64,000 bases of DNA, from positions 186,001-250,000 of the forward strand of contig NZ_WTCR01000004.1 in the NCBI RefSeq assembly GCF_009795715.1, given 5' to 3'. The translations under genes and the position numbers were made by a program. The DNA is from Labilibaculum euxinicum (GTDB lineage: Bacteria > Bacteroidota > Bacteroidia > Bacteroidales > Marinifilaceae). Below the pieces are notes generated by a model. The model worked only from the letters and a program-made list of their open reading frames with translations. It was not told the DNA's origin and did no database searches. This document shows positions 1 to 9,999 of this stretch, one piece after another; within the stretch, counting starts at the first letter, position 1, and each line of letters opens with the position of its first letter.

Positions 1-793
1 ACAATTTTCGAATCGATTCATCCAATTGTAATGTTCCAATACGCACTAATAAGTCAAAAGATGAATCGATGCCAAAACTTAAATAACCACTGCTGTCATC
101 ACCATAATTAACAGCCTTTACCATCTCCTCCATAATAGCTGTACATATAAAAAAAGTGCTTTTATAGTTGCCTCTATCAAATTGATTTTGTGCCGATTCG
201 AGAAGATTATTTACTTCATAATAAACATCTCGTGAAGATGAATGACTTACAAAACCATATCTATCCGAAGCTGAACTCACAATCGATTTCACTTGATTTA
301 CATAAAAACTTTTCGATTCTGAAGTATTGTATTGAGCAAAGTAAGCCAATAATTGATTTCGGAATCCTCTATCTTCCTCTGCCTTTATTCGGACAAATTG
401 TTTCAGATCATCATGAGATGCATTTTCAAGCATTGAAATTACTTTATCCGCCAATGTTTTGCGCTTTTTTTTCACAGCAGGTATTTCGGATGTCTTAGTA
501 AGTGGATTTCTTTTCAAATTCAATTGATCTTGTTGCAAATAAAAAATAACAGCAACAACATGCTTGCAGAAAGGTCCCCAATCATACGGACAATTACAAA
601 CATGCTCCAAAATCATATCTTTCCTAATTACCAATTTTACCGTGTAATCCTCAGTCCCTTCAACTGTAGCCTCATATTCCCCTATTCCTGTTTCTATTGG
701 CTGATTTACTTTGTTATTCTTAAAATACGACAACCCGCGCTTTAAAATTTTGTCATCTATGTATTGCTCAAATTCATTAAATGATATTTCCAT
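1..793 (-). CDS. SWIM zinc-finger protein, C-terminal part beyond window
   Basis: Reading the minus strand from the ATG at 793 gives an uninterrupted frame of 264 codons that runs off the left edge, so the protein is incomplete here. Residues 66-78 form a SWIM zinc finger: C66-x-C68, seven residues, then C76-x-H78 (CNCPYDWGPFCKH). The N-terminal stretch resembles other bacterial SWIM proteins, with a short helix and beta region before the finger. The part after residue 90 is helical and lysine-rich and has no motif I recognise. SWIM fingers bind DNA or proteins; in bacteria they often sit next to SNF2 helicases, but such a partner cannot be seen here. The start is the first ATG of the frame; no clear ribosome binding site precedes it. 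Confidence 0.8.
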   Translation of the reverse strand, partial: MEISFNEFEQYIDDKILKRGLSYFKNNKVNQPIETGIGEYEATVEGTEDYTVKLVIRKDMILEHVCNCPYDWGPFCKHVVAVIFYLQQDQLNLKRNPLTKTSEIPAVKKKRKTLADKVISMLENASHDDLKQFVRIKAEEDRGFRNQLLAYFAQYNTSESKSFYVNQVKSIVSSASDRYGFVSHSSSRDVYYEVNNLLESAQNQFDRGNYKSTFFICTAIMEEMVKAVNYGDDSSGYLSFGIDSSFDLLVRIGTLQLDESIRKL

Positions 794-882
794 TATCTCT
801 GTTTTATTTACACCCCTGCAATTTATATAAATTCAAGGAAATTGAATAGAACACTCTCACTTATGAAAGAGATTTAGAACGC

Positions 883-916
883 AAAAAAGGATGCCCATAA
901 ATGGGCATCCTTTTTA
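883..916 (-). terminator. Intrinsic terminator of the M16 peptidase gene
   Basis: AGGATGCCCA (888-897) pairs perfectly with TGGGCATCCT (902-911) across a four-base loop, with A-runs and T-runs on either side. It lies just past the M16 stop codon and works on paper in both directions. Confidence 0.85.
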
Positions 917-935
917 TTATACTAATGAATTGGAA

Positions 936-3767
936 TTAAATCTCTTTCTGTGTTGGAGACATTACTACTTCAATTTTTGCTGGTGTTGAAAAATACTTTT
1001 TAGCAAAATTCTCAACCTTCTCTTTTGAAATTGAGTTGATCATTCTTTCGAAATCTTCAGTACTCATCATGTCCTCATCGTACACATAGTAACGATTGAT
1101 CGCATTTAACCAATAACCATTTTTACGAAGATTCTCCTGACGAACCTTAATGAAATTTTCCTTCGCTTCGTGCAAGTCATCTTCTTTAACACCTTCGTTG
1201 AAAAGAGCCTGAATCTCATTATAAACAATTCCTTTTAATTTTTCAGCCTTGGCAGGATCTGTATCAAAACGAATCACTAATTTATACTCTTCCCGAGGAA
1301 ATTTATCAACCGAAGCACCAACTCCCACACCATAAGATCCTCCTTCTTTTTCACGAATCACCTCAAGATATCTTTTATCTAAAAGTTTGGCAACAACATC
1401 CATCAATACTGAATTTTCTTTTGAATATTCAATATCACCATGAAAATCAATTTCGATGGTTGTTTTAGGAGTTTCCATCTCTCTGTCAAAATGGGTATAA
1501 GTATCTTTTTCAGGATAATCCACACCATTGTCTTTCCAGTTATCCTCACGGTCTATATCCTTAATGCTTCCCAAGTATTCTTCTATCATTGGTTTTGCTT
1601 CCTCTGCATCTATATTGCCTACAAAAACAAATGTAAAGTCGCTGGCATCAACAAACCGCTCCTGATAAATGCGTTTCATTGTCTCAAAATCCAATTTGTC
1701 AATCATATCTGTATCAAACAGAATTGTTCTTGGATTGTGATTGGTAGAAGTCATTGATACGGAATCACTAAACGCTTTGTTTATATCAGCTCCCATATTG
1801 GCCACATAAGCCATATATCTTCCTTTCAATGCATTAAAAGCTTCCTGATCGAAACGTGGTTGCTCAAAATACATATGCACCAACTGCAATAAGGTCTCAA
1901 AATCCTTTATGGATGAATTCCCGTTAAGTCCTTCTGATAATTCACCTACATATGGTGCTACCTTAACCTCTTTACCCGTTAATAATTTTTGCAGGCTAAT
2001 CTTGTCAAATTTGCCCAATCCAAAATTAGGTACAAAACCACCAAGCAATTCTGCAGAAGGCAAATCTTTAACCTCATACAAAGAGTTTCCACCTTTACTG
2101 AAAGCTTGTAAACTAATTTCATTTTCTTTGAAATCTGTTTTTTTCACAACTACAGTTGCTCCATTAGCCAATGTCCACTCTGTAGCTTCAAAACCCTTCA
2201 AGTTTGATTCTTTTACAACTTTTCCGGCCGTAGGTTGTTCTGAAAGTAAAGGTTCAGTTATCACTTTATCTTCATAAGGCGCCAACTCCATTTGTTTCAC
2301 TTTTGCAACCACTGCAAGTAATTGTTCTTTAGTCGGCAATTGTAATCCTTCTTTTTCAGGAGCCGATAAGGTAATCACCTCATTCTCATCCGTAATCCAT
2401 CCTTTTGAAACCGCATTTACTTCCTCTGCACTAATACCAGGCAATAATTGTTTCATTGCTTCGAACTCAAACTCAATTCCAGGAACAGGCTCATTGGTTA
2501 AATAATTTTGCTGATAGCCACGAACCAAGCGATCATTGTTCTGCTTGTTCCTTTCCTTATAAGCTCTTTCCATTTTACTCAACATAGCCATTTTAGCACG
2601 TTCCAATTCTGAAGCCACTATACCATATCTTTTGGCTCTTTCTGTTTCTTTCAAAAGCACTTCAATTCCGCCCAAAATATTATCCTCTTTAAGGGTAACT
2701 CCATTTTGAAAAACATCCATTTTTCGGGCTTTATTATAATATGCGGCATAACCGGCTATAAATGGTGCATTCCCTTTTTGGAGCAGTTCGTTATAACGAT
2801 CTCCCAATACACTTGAATAAAGATCTTCGATTAAAAGCTTGCGATAATAGTTTAGATTTTTTTCGGAAAAAGGAGTCGCGTTGTGCTTGTAAACAATTTC
2901 AAAACTAATTCTGCTGGTTTCAGGATCTGTAATTACACCAACAATTGGTTCCTTATTTTCAGGAACATCGAAATACACTCTTTCCTCCGGATTTTCAACA
3001 GCAGGAATATGTGCAAACATGTCCTTTATTTTTTGTTCAAATTTCTCTGCATCAATATCTCCAACTACAATAATGGCCTGCAAATCGGTACGATACCAAT
3101 CGTGATAAAAATCCCTGATTACCTGATGGTCAAAATTATCAATGACATCAAGATCTCCAATAACATCACGTTTTTCATATTTAGAGCCTTGATAAACGAG
3201 TTTGTTTTTTTCTAAATAAACACGCATTCCTCCAGATCGCCGGGTTCTCCATTCTTCATGAATTACTCCACGTTCGCTGTCGATTTCCTCACCAGTAAGA
3301 CTTAAATAATTCGACCAATCGTGTAAAACCAAAAGAGTAGAATCCAGCAAATTCTCATTCGTAGTTGGAACATTACTTAGATTGTAAACCGTTTCATCTA
3401 CATTGGTATAAGCATTAATATTACGACCGAATGCTACGCCGTATTTCTCTAAATAATTAAGGACACCTTTTCCTGGAAAATGTTCCGTCCCATTAAAGGC
3501 CATATGCTCCAAAAAATGAGCCAATCCATTTTGATTATCATCTTCCAAAATTGCTCCTACATTCTGAACAATGTAGAAACTAGCCCGATCTTTAGGCTCT
3601 TCATTGTGACGAACATAGTAGGTTAATCCATTGTCTAATTTCCCGGTTCTCACATTCGGATCCATAGGAAGTTTAGCATCCATATTGTTTTGAGCGGACA
3701 GCATTCCAGTGCCGGTCAGTGCCAAAACAGTACAAAGACTCATTTTGCTAAATAAATTCTTAATCAT
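936..3767 (-). CDS. Secreted M16 family zinc metallopeptidase (insulinase/pitrilysin-like)
   Basis: A 943-residue protein with a signal peptide (cleavage probably after SAQ, residue 26). It is therefore periplasmic or outer-membrane associated. The inverted zinc motif HFLEH is at residues 84-88 (zinc ligands H84 and H88, catalytic E87), and the third ligand is probably E165 in the stretch EEIDSERG. The length matches the two-repeat M16B 'PqqL-like' form in which an active N-terminal half and an inactive C-terminal half form a clamshell; a second peptidase_M16_C-like region occupies roughly residues 600-900. These enzymes degrade peptides too small for proteasome-like proteases. The gene stands alone, with a strong terminator downstream. 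The substrate cannot be inferred. Confidence 0.9.
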   Translation of the reverse strand: MIKNLFSKMSLCTVLALTGTGMLSAQNNMDAKLPMDPNVRTGKLDNGLTYYVRHNEEPKDRASFYIVQNVGAILEDDNQNGLAHFLEHMAFNGTEHFPGKGVLNYLEKYGVAFGRNINAYTNVDETVYNLSNVPTTNENLLDSTLLVLHDWSNYLSLTGEEIDSERGVIHEEWRTRRSGGMRVYLEKNKLVYQGSKYEKRDVIGDLDVIDNFDHQVIRDFYHDWYRTDLQAIIVVGDIDAEKFEQKIKDMFAHIPAVENPEERVYFDVPENKEPIVGVITDPETSRISFEIVYKHNATPFSEKNLNYYRKLLIEDLYSSVLGDRYNELLQKGNAPFIAGYAAYYNKARKMDVFQNGVTLKEDNILGGIEVLLKETERAKRYGIVASELERAKMAMLSKMERAYKERNKQNNDRLVRGYQQNYLTNEPVPGIEFEFEAMKQLLPGISAEEVNAVSKGWITDENEVITLSAPEKEGLQLPTKEQLLAVVAKVKQMELAPYEDKVITEPLLSEQPTAGKVVKESNLKGFEATEWTLANGATVVVKKTDFKENEISLQAFSKGGNSLYEVKDLPSAELLGGFVPNFGLGKFDKISLQKLLTGKEVKVAPYVGELSEGLNGNSSIKDFETLLQLVHMYFEQPRFDQEAFNALKGRYMAYVANMGADINKAFSDSVSMTSTNHNPRTILFDTDMIDKLDFETMKRIYQERFVDASDFTFVFVGNIDAEEAKPMIEEYLGSIKDIDREDNWKDNGVDYPEKDTYTHFDREMETPKTTIEIDFHGDIEYSKENSVLMDVVAKLLDKRYLEVIREKEGGSYGVGVGASVDKFPREEYKLVIRFDTDPAKAEKLKGIVYNEIQALFNEGVKEDDLHEAKENFIKVRQENLRKNGYWLNAINRYYVYDEDMMSTEDFERMINSISKEKVENFAKKYFSTPAKIEVVMSPTQKEI

Positions 3768-4036
3768 TTGTGATTTGTTTTAGTGATTTGTAGTACAAAA
3801 TACACAACATAAGTGTAATTCTTATAAATTAAAGAAATAATTAGCTATTTAACAATTTACTTAATGATTTTTAACACAATATATTTACTATTCTTTCACC
3901 TTTAAAATGATATCATTTACCTATCTGTCAACATTTCCATGGTTAATCTAAAACTTGATCGGTTTAGAATCAATGAAAAAAAATATAGTATCCACATAGG
4001 GTCAAATCCTATGAATAAAAACAACGAAATAAGCAT
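3768..4036. other. Intergenic region upstream of the M16 gene
   Basis: AT-rich spacer that must hold the M16 promoter on the minus strand. I see no exact TAnnTTTG box; the closest is TATTTTG about 30 bases before the start. No open frame of note. Confidence 0.4.
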
Positions 4037-4067
4037 AAAAAAGGAGCACCAACCGGTACTCCTTTTC
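4037..4067 (-). terminator. Intrinsic terminator of the NfeD/flotillin operon
   Basis: Stem AAAAGGAGCACC / GGTACTCCTTTT with one mismatch and a short loop, ending in a T-run on the minus strand, about 20 bases past the flotillin stop. Its arm resembles the terminator at 6488-6515. Confidence 0.75.
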
Positions 4068-4088
4068 CAATATTAAAAAGAAATATGC

Positions 4089-5507
4089 TTATTTCTCTTC
4101 TTTTTCTTTGGTATCCGAAACATCGTCGAATTCAACGGTTTCACCTTCTTCTACTTTTTTACCCAAATAGTTTGGCAGTTCCATTCCAGCCATTTTGAAA
4201 AGTTCTTCCATCGGAGGAATAGATCCCATCATGCCCTGCATAAAGTTAGCGGTAGATGTTTTGCCATCTTTTCCGCTTCCATTCTCCCAAACAGTAACCT
4301 TATCAATCTTGATGTTCTTGATAGCATCAACCTGAGTTTTAACCAATTCCGGCAACTTATCAGCAATCATTAACATTACTGCATCTTTAGCATCACTTCC
4401 GGCAGCATGAACAAGTTTATCGAAACCTTGAGCCTGTTTGCTTAAAATTTCATAAATACCCTTACCTTCTGCTTCCATTTTCATGAAGATCGCATCAGCC
4501 TCCCCTTTCGCATGACGACGGGTTTGTTCTGCAATCGCCTCGGCGGCAATCTCAATTTTTTGCTTGTCAATCTCGGCAGGTACCACAACATTAGCAGTCT
4601 GTGTTGCTTTATCACGAGTTGCACGGGCATTTTCAGCCAATTGTTCAGCAGCATAAGCTTCCTCTAAAGCACGCGCCTGAGTTACTTTCTCTGCAGCCGA
4701 AGCCAAACGTTCTGCTTCTGCTTCTCTCTCTCTTCTGCGCGCATCCGAATTGGCAATTGTAATTTTTGCCGTATTCTCTCCTTCAACTGCCGATGCATCA
4801 GCAGCAGCAACCTGCACACGTTGTGCCTGATGGGCGTTTGCCTCACCAATAGAACCATCACGGTTTTTCTCAGCAACACTTTTCTTGGCATCATTTATTG
4901 CCTTAGCCGCAGCTTCCTTACCTAATGCTTCAATATATCCCGATTCATCGTTGATATCCGTAACATTCACATTGATCAGTTTCAAACCAATCTTTTTCAA
5001 TTCAGCCTCAACATTATTTGATACAGCTGCAAGGAATTTATCACGGTTGCTATTGATTTCCTCAATATCCATGGTAGCAACTACCAAACGTAACTGACCG
5101 AAAATAATATCCTTAGCCAAATTACTGATATCTGCCTGAGACAATCCTAATAGTCGCTCAGCAGCATTAGTCATTACTCCTCCTTCTGTAGAAACTCCTA
5201 CAGTAAAACGAGAAGGTACATCCACACGAATGTTTTGCTTACTCAAAGCACTTTTCAAATTGATTTCAATCGAAAGCGGTGTTAAATCCAGGAAAGCATA
5301 ATCCTGAATGATTGGCCAAATAAAGGCTGCACCACCATGAATACACTTGGCCGAACGCGATTCGGTATCTACTCCTTTACCAACTTTTCCATACACAACC
5401 AAAACGCGGTCGGACGGACACCTTTTGTATCTCTTAAAAAACGATACAATTAAAGAAAAAACGGCAATTACAATGACCGCAATTAATAGAACAACATATT
5501 CTCCCAT
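4089..5507 (-). CDS. Flotillin-like SPFH-domain membrane protein
   Basis: 472 residues. An N-terminal membrane anchor (residues 4-23, VVLLIAVIVIAVFSLIV) is followed by an SPFH/band-7 domain (about 30-215) and a long alanine/glutamate-rich coiled coil (about 215-350, with repeated EAERLA/AEQ patterns) typical of flotillins. The C-terminal tail is acidic (EEGETVEFDDVSDTKEKEEK). Flotillins assemble large rings in ordered membrane domains and affect fluidity and the sorting of membrane complexes. The gene starts 24 bases after the NfeD-like gene, the conserved flotillin/NfeD arrangement (compare yqiJ-yqiK in E. coli and yuaF-floT in Bacillus). The start codon immediately precedes the anchor. I am confident of the family; the cellular role is from the literature on homologues. 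Confidence 0.9.
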   Translation of the reverse strand: MGEYVVLLIAVIVIAVFSLIVSFFKRYKRCPSDRVLVVYGKVGKGVDTESRSAKCIHGGAAFIWPIIQDYAFLDLTPLSIEINLKSALSKQNIRVDVPSRFTVGVSTEGGVMTNAAERLLGLSQADISNLAKDIIFGQLRLVVATMDIEEINSNRDKFLAAVSNNVEAELKKIGLKLINVNVTDINDESGYIEALGKEAAAKAINDAKKSVAEKNRDGSIGEANAHQAQRVQVAAADASAVEGENTAKITIANSDARRREREAEAERLASAAEKVTQARALEEAYAAEQLAENARATRDKATQTANVVVPAEIDKQKIEIAAEAIAEQTRRHAKGEADAIFMKMEAEGKGIYEILSKQAQGFDKLVHAAGSDAKDAVMLMIADKLPELVKTQVDAIKNIKIDKVTVWENGSGKDGKTSTANFMQGMMGSIPPMEELFKMAGMELPNYLGKKVEEGETVEFDDVSDTKEKEEK

Positions 5508-5531
5508 GATAACTTATTATTAATAGTTTAT

Positions 5532-6119
5532 TTAATAAGGTTTTACAATTAAAATTTGATCATTTAAAACATCTACAACCTGAATTACTGCACCGGTAGG
5601 AATATCTGAATCACTATCGGTAACCGCATCCAAAATTTGAAGCCCCTGCACTTCAATTTGTACTTTTCCCATTCCTTTTCTATTGGCCGGTACAGACAAA
5701 TAAACATTGCCGATTTTCCCCTTGGCATTATTTATATTTAAGGTTCCTTCTTCTACCAGCTTTCCCATGAAATACAAAATAGAAGCCATAATTAACATCA
5801 TTGCTAAACCAGCAAGAGTAGCAATTAATGTCGAGACACCGGCTCCTAAGCCCATATCCAAACAAATTATACCTGTCCAACCAAATACAGCAAAAAAGGC
5901 AATCAGGTTTTTTAAGCTTATAAACTGAAAATCAATTCCAGTATCGCCTTCCACTGCAGTATCTGCATCTCCTTCAGCACTCAGATCATCAATATCACCA
6001 CCAACAAAAGTAAGTGCGATCTGAATTAGAAACAGAAGAGAAAATGGGACTGAAATGCTCCAGAAGATCTTTTCCACCATTTCCATTGAACTCCACCAAT
6101 CTGAAATTTGTAGTATCAT
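5532..6119 (-). CDS. NfeD-like/YqiJ-like membrane partner of flotillin
   Basis: 195 residues: hydrophobic segments near residues 20-38, 68-88 and 92-116, then a C-terminal beta-rich OB-fold region (about 130-195, ending DQILIVKPY) as in the NfeD family. Between the first and second membrane segments is an acidic loop (DIDDLSAEGDADTAVEGD). Proteins of this type are encoded with flotillins and are thought to interact with them in the membrane. It is the first gene of a two-gene minus-strand operon. Residue 12 (MEMVEK) is an alternative start, but the longer form is kept because nothing argues against it. Confidence 0.8.
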   Translation of the reverse strand: MILQISDWWSSMEMVEKIFWSISVPFSLLFLIQIALTFVGGDIDDLSAEGDADTAVEGDTGIDFQFISLKNLIAFFAVFGWTGIICLDMGLGAGVSTLIATLAGLAMMLIMASILYFMGKLVEEGTLNINNAKGKIGNVYLSVPANRKGMGKVQIEVQGLQILDAVTDSDSDIPTGAVIQVVDVLNDQILIVKPY

Positions 6120-6487
6120 AATTATTGTTTTTTATTTAGGATGAAAATAATAATAAATATCGACCTATTATCCATTATGCTTACCAGTTATTATCTTTTT
6201 TGCCGTATTCTTATTTTTACATGTTTTTAAGTGTTTTTTGGGGGGTGAAAAATCTTTTTCACTTCTCCTAAAGAAAAGGATTCTTTGTAAATACAAGCTC
6301 CCCTCTGTTCTTCGAACATTTTCCCATTAAAATGTGAGAATTCACCACTTTTAACTTTTGTATGTGTTTTTACATTGAATCTTCCCTAGAAAGGATACCG
6401 CAACGCAGTGAAGATCGTGAAAGCAATTTGAAATAATACGAAAGAGTGTTGATTCCTGAAATTATCTTACCAAATTTTATGTAGATA
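6120..6487. other. Intergenic region between flotillin operon promoter and tricorn gene
   Basis: About 370 bases without a credible frame. It should hold the promoter of the NfeD/flotillin operon on the minus strand, but I find no exact -7 box. It contains a run of G (6240-6245) leading into a small hairpin, GTGAAAA/TTTTCAC, at 6245-6262. Confidence 0.4.
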
Positions 6488-6515
6488 AAAAGGAGCACCA
6501 AATGATGCTCCTTTT
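6488..6515 (-). terminator. Intrinsic terminator of the tricorn-like protease gene
   Basis: Perfect 10-bp stem AAAAGGAGCA / TGCTCCTTTT with an 8-base loop, ending in T's on the minus strand, 25 bases past the stop. Confidence 0.85.
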
Positions 6516-6539
6516 ATAGTTTAAGACTTTGTTCATCTA

Positions 6540-9500
6540 TTATTTCACATCCACTTCAATCCAATTGGAACGGTTTGGATCCGCCGGAGCTACTACTTTT
6601 TCTTCCGATTGATTCTCCAATTCTTTTAGCAGTATTTCTATTGCTTTTTGCAGGGAAGGATCGATTCCTTTGGCAATCAAATGTGGTTCATCGTACACTT
6701 CTACATCAGGATACATGCCAACTCCTTCGATGATCCATTTCTGATTTTCATCGAAAATACCAAAGCGGGGAACAGCAATGTAGCCGCCATCGACTAATCC
6801 GGCATTACCCGACATACCCACTAATCCACCCCAGGTGCGGGTTCCTATCAATTTGCCAAGACCTTTTTTCTTGAAATAATATGGGAAAGCATCTCCCCCT
6901 GAAGATGAGTAAGAATTAATCAGCATTGCCTTTGGTCCATCGTGGGCAACTGCAGGTGTTTGATTCGCCTCAAGACCTCTGCGATGCCAGTAAGACAATA
7001 CATTACGGTCTAAAAGATCTACCATTTGATCAGGAATAAATCCGCCGCCATTGTAACGATCATCAATAATTAAGGCTTGTTTATCGTGATAGGCATACAT
7101 GCCTCGGTTCAATTCCCTGTTGCCTTCCACTGCTGTATTTGGAACGTGGATATATCCAATCTTTCCTCCGGATAATTTGTCTGTCATCTCGCGGCGCTCG
7201 TTCACCCAATTCAGATACATCAATTCCAATTCGCTTTCAATTGGTTTAATGGTATAGGTTTTTGCTCCCTCAAAACCGGGCAGACTGTTCACGGTGATCT
7301 CCACCATTTTATCCACCTGATCTTCCAAATAAAGATAAGGATTCACGTCTGTACTTAAAGCATGACCATTGATGCTTAACAGGTAATCACCTTCCTTTAC
7401 ATCAACACCTTGCTCGGTTAACGGTGATCGTCGGTTAGGAGTCCAGTTTTCGCCCTGATAAATTTTTGAGATGATGTATTTACCCGTTTTTGCATCAGCT
7501 TTTAATTTTGCTCCTAACAAACCTGTTTCCACAGCTTTCACCTTTTCGAAATCGCCATAGTTCACGTAGCAATGTCCGGTGTTGGTTTCCGCTATGATCT
7601 CACCCAGGATGTAATCCAAATCGGCACGATGACTTACATATGGCATCAACTGACTGTAGTTGGCTCTAATTTGCGCCCAATCTACACCATTCATGTTATC
7701 CACATAGTAGAAGTCCCGAAAAATACGCCACCCATCGTTGTAAATCTGATTCCATTCCTTTTTAGGATCAATCTTCATGTCCAAATCATCCAATTGGAGT
7801 TTGCCGGCATCGGCCGACTGACCAGCAGACAAATCGGTAATTCCATATGCAGCACCTGCCCAATACAATAATTTATCACCATTTCCGGCTAAAGAATAAC
7901 CGGAAACCTTATCTAAAATCACTTCATCCTTCTCTTTTTCTATGGTATAATGATGTAAGGCTCTATCGCTGGTGTACAAAATTCCTCCTTCAACAGCTTC
8001 CAGATTATCGTAATCTCCTGATGATAAAGGAAAAGCTGTAATGCGATTGGAGATGCCCTCAAAATCAATTTCAACTTTGACCTTCTCTTCAGGTTTAGCA
8101 TCATCCTTTTTCACTTTTTTCTTTTCGTCAACAACAGGTTTATCTTCTTTCACCTCTTCAACATCATTTTTTAAAGCAAACAATTTAGGTCCGTCTGCCT
8201 TTAACGACATGGCAAAAATCCGGGTTGCATTGTTGTACAAATAATCAAACTCGAAGCTTGAAAAATCAAGATTGAAATCACGGTTTGATAAAAAGAAGAT
8301 GAAGTTTCCATCCTTCGAAAATACCGGAGATGAATCACCAAAAGTATCATCCGTTAAATGATAATTCTTCCCTGTCGTGATATTGTAAACCCAAACTGCT
8401 CCCTGATCATTATTACTGTCTTTCACATAGGCAATCCATTTCGAATCAGGTGAAAATGAGAAATCAGTAATTTCATTTCGTCTGGCAACATCAACTATTT
8501 TAACTTCTCCACTTTCAACATTTAAACATTTCAGCTTTAAAGTACGATCGAAAAACAGCATGTATTTGCTGTCCGGCGACCACTTGGCATCATACATCCA
8601 GGCCGAAGAACCAAAAGTTACTTGTTTCGCTTTTGCTCCCTTTTTGTTCTCCAAAAGATAAATTTCGTATTCACCCGTAGCATCTGAATAGTAAGAAATG
8701 TATTTCCCGTTTGGTGACCAGCTTGGTGCAGTTTCCCGAACTCCCTGAGTTTGTGTTAAGTTGATACTTGGTCCGTTCTTGGCAGGAACCGAAAAAATAT
8801 CGCCGCGAGCATCAAAAAGAGCTCTTTTCCCTGAAGGAGAAACGGCAACACTTTGTATAAAATCTTTTACATTCTTATAATAAGGTAATGTATTCGGATT
8901 ATCGAAATTGATGTTCACAACAACGCGTTCCTCTTTCCCTGTTTCCAGATTTAGTTTGAACAATTGACCACCATTCTCATAAGCAATCTGTCCGTTTTCA
9001 CCCGATGGCCACATTACATCAAATGTTTTGTGATGAGTCATCTGAGTAATCTCTTTGCTGTCCACATCATATTTATAGATGTTCAACTTTAAATCTCGAT
9101 CTGATGCAAAATAAATGGCATTTTTATACCAGGAAGGAATTTGATCGGAACCTACAAATTTTGTAATTCTCTCCGATTGATCCTTTTCCAAATCATAAAT
9201 CCATAAATCGGCAGCTCTACCTCCTTTGTAACGCTTCCAGGTACGAAACTCACGACTGATTGGGGCATAGCATATTTTTTTTGCATCCGGTGAAAACACT
9301 CCAAATCCCCCTTCAGGAATTTGTAAGGCCTGTTCCAAGCCACCATCAATACTTACCTGATAATAGGTTCCGTTTCGCTCTCCAAAAGGAGTACGATTCA
9401 TACGCACCAAAATGGATTTGCTATCCGGATTCCAGTCTAGTATTGCATCATCAAATCCACCACGAGGGGGCATCATTCCAACCGAATTGTAATAAGTTAA

Positions 9501-9815
9501 CTGCTTAGGTGTTCCTCCTGTTGAAGGCATTACATAAACCTGACGGCTCCCCGAATACTCAGCCGAGAAAGCAATCCATTGCCCATCAGGAGAGATTTTA
9601 GGAAACAATTCCATTCCTTTGTGCGAAGTCAATCTTTTGGCATCACCTCCATCGGAATCTACTGTCCAGATATCGCCCGCATAAACAAAGGCAATTAAAT
9701 TTTTATTGATATCAGGATATCTCATTAAACGAACATCCTTTTCGGCCTGAGCACTTTTCATTGTCCCAAATAGAATAAGACAAAATGCCACAATTTTAAG
9801 ATTGAATTTTAACAT
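6540..9815 (-). CDS. Tricorn-type S41 protease, exported
   Basis: 1091 residues with a signal peptide (about 1-24, ending AQA). The order is that of tricorn proteases: WD40/PD40-like beta-propeller repeats (about 25-310 and 311-555, with recurrent SPDG/SPDSK turns), a C1 helical region, a PDZ domain (about 755-860) and an S41 core. The active-site histidine lies in TNTGH (H748), and the nucleophile is one of the serines of SSSGGD (about 970-972). A lysine/glutamate-rich linker (about 551-583) separates the second propeller from the catalytic part. Tricorn digests oligopeptides; the signal peptide here implies periplasmic peptide degradation, unlike the cytosolic archaeal enzyme. It stands alone with its own terminator. 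Confidence 0.9.
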   Translation of the reverse strand: MLKFNLKIVAFCLILFGTMKSAQAEKDVRLMRYPDINKNLIAFVYAGDIWTVDSDGGDAKRLTSHKGMELFPKISPDGQWIAFSAEYSGSRQVYVMPSTGGTPKQLTYYNSVGMMPPRGGFDDAILDWNPDSKSILVRMNRTPFGERNGTYYQVSIDGGLEQALQIPEGGFGVFSPDAKKICYAPISREFRTWKRYKGGRAADLWIYDLEKDQSERITKFVGSDQIPSWYKNAIYFASDRDLKLNIYKYDVDSKEITQMTHHKTFDVMWPSGENGQIAYENGGQLFKLNLETGKEERVVVNINFDNPNTLPYYKNVKDFIQSVAVSPSGKRALFDARGDIFSVPAKNGPSINLTQTQGVRETAPSWSPNGKYISYYSDATGEYEIYLLENKKGAKAKQVTFGSSAWMYDAKWSPDSKYMLFFDRTLKLKCLNVESGEVKIVDVARRNEITDFSFSPDSKWIAYVKDSNNDQGAVWVYNITTGKNYHLTDDTFGDSSPVFSKDGNFIFFLSNRDFNLDFSSFEFDYLYNNATRIFAMSLKADGPKLFALKNDVEEVKEDKPVVDEKKKVKKDDAKPEEKVKVEIDFEGISNRITAFPLSSGDYDNLEAVEGGILYTSDRALHHYTIEKEKDEVILDKVSGYSLAGNGDKLLYWAGAAYGITDLSAGQSADAGKLQLDDLDMKIDPKKEWNQIYNDGWRIFRDFYYVDNMNGVDWAQIRANYSQLMPYVSHRADLDYILGEIIAETNTGHCYVNYGDFEKVKAVETGLLGAKLKADAKTGKYIISKIYQGENWTPNRRSPLTEQGVDVKEGDYLLSINGHALSTDVNPYLYLEDQVDKMVEITVNSLPGFEGAKTYTIKPIESELELMYLNWVNERREMTDKLSGGKIGYIHVPNTAVEGNRELNRGMYAYHDKQALIIDDRYNGGGFIPDQMVDLLDRNVLSYWHRRGLEANQTPAVAHDGPKAMLINSYSSSGGDAFPYYFKKKGLGKLIGTRTWGGLVGMSGNAGLVDGGYIAVPRFGIFDENQKWIIEGVGMYPDVEVYDEPHLIAKGIDPSLQKAIEILLKELENQSEEKVVAPADPNRSNWIEVDVK

Positions 9816-9939
9816 TTCAATTTATAAGTTAGTGTGTGAATATTATTTGGTGTAAAACAAATCCTTCCTTAATTACAGAAAGTATTGGCTTTAAGTAGCA
9901 TATCAATTTATTTTCATAAAAAACTTTCCGTGAAGCTAC

Positions 9940-9977
9940 AAAAAAAGTGACATTACTAAAAAAAGGAATGCCACTTT
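9940..9977 (-). terminator. Probable terminator of the GH97 gene
   Basis: AAAGTGACATT (9944-9954) pairs with AATGCCACTTT (9967-9977) with one mismatch, followed on the minus strand by a run of seven T's. It lies 23 bases past the GH97 stop. Confidence 0.75.
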
Positions 9978-9999
9978 AACACAATAATAATTCTAAGTC

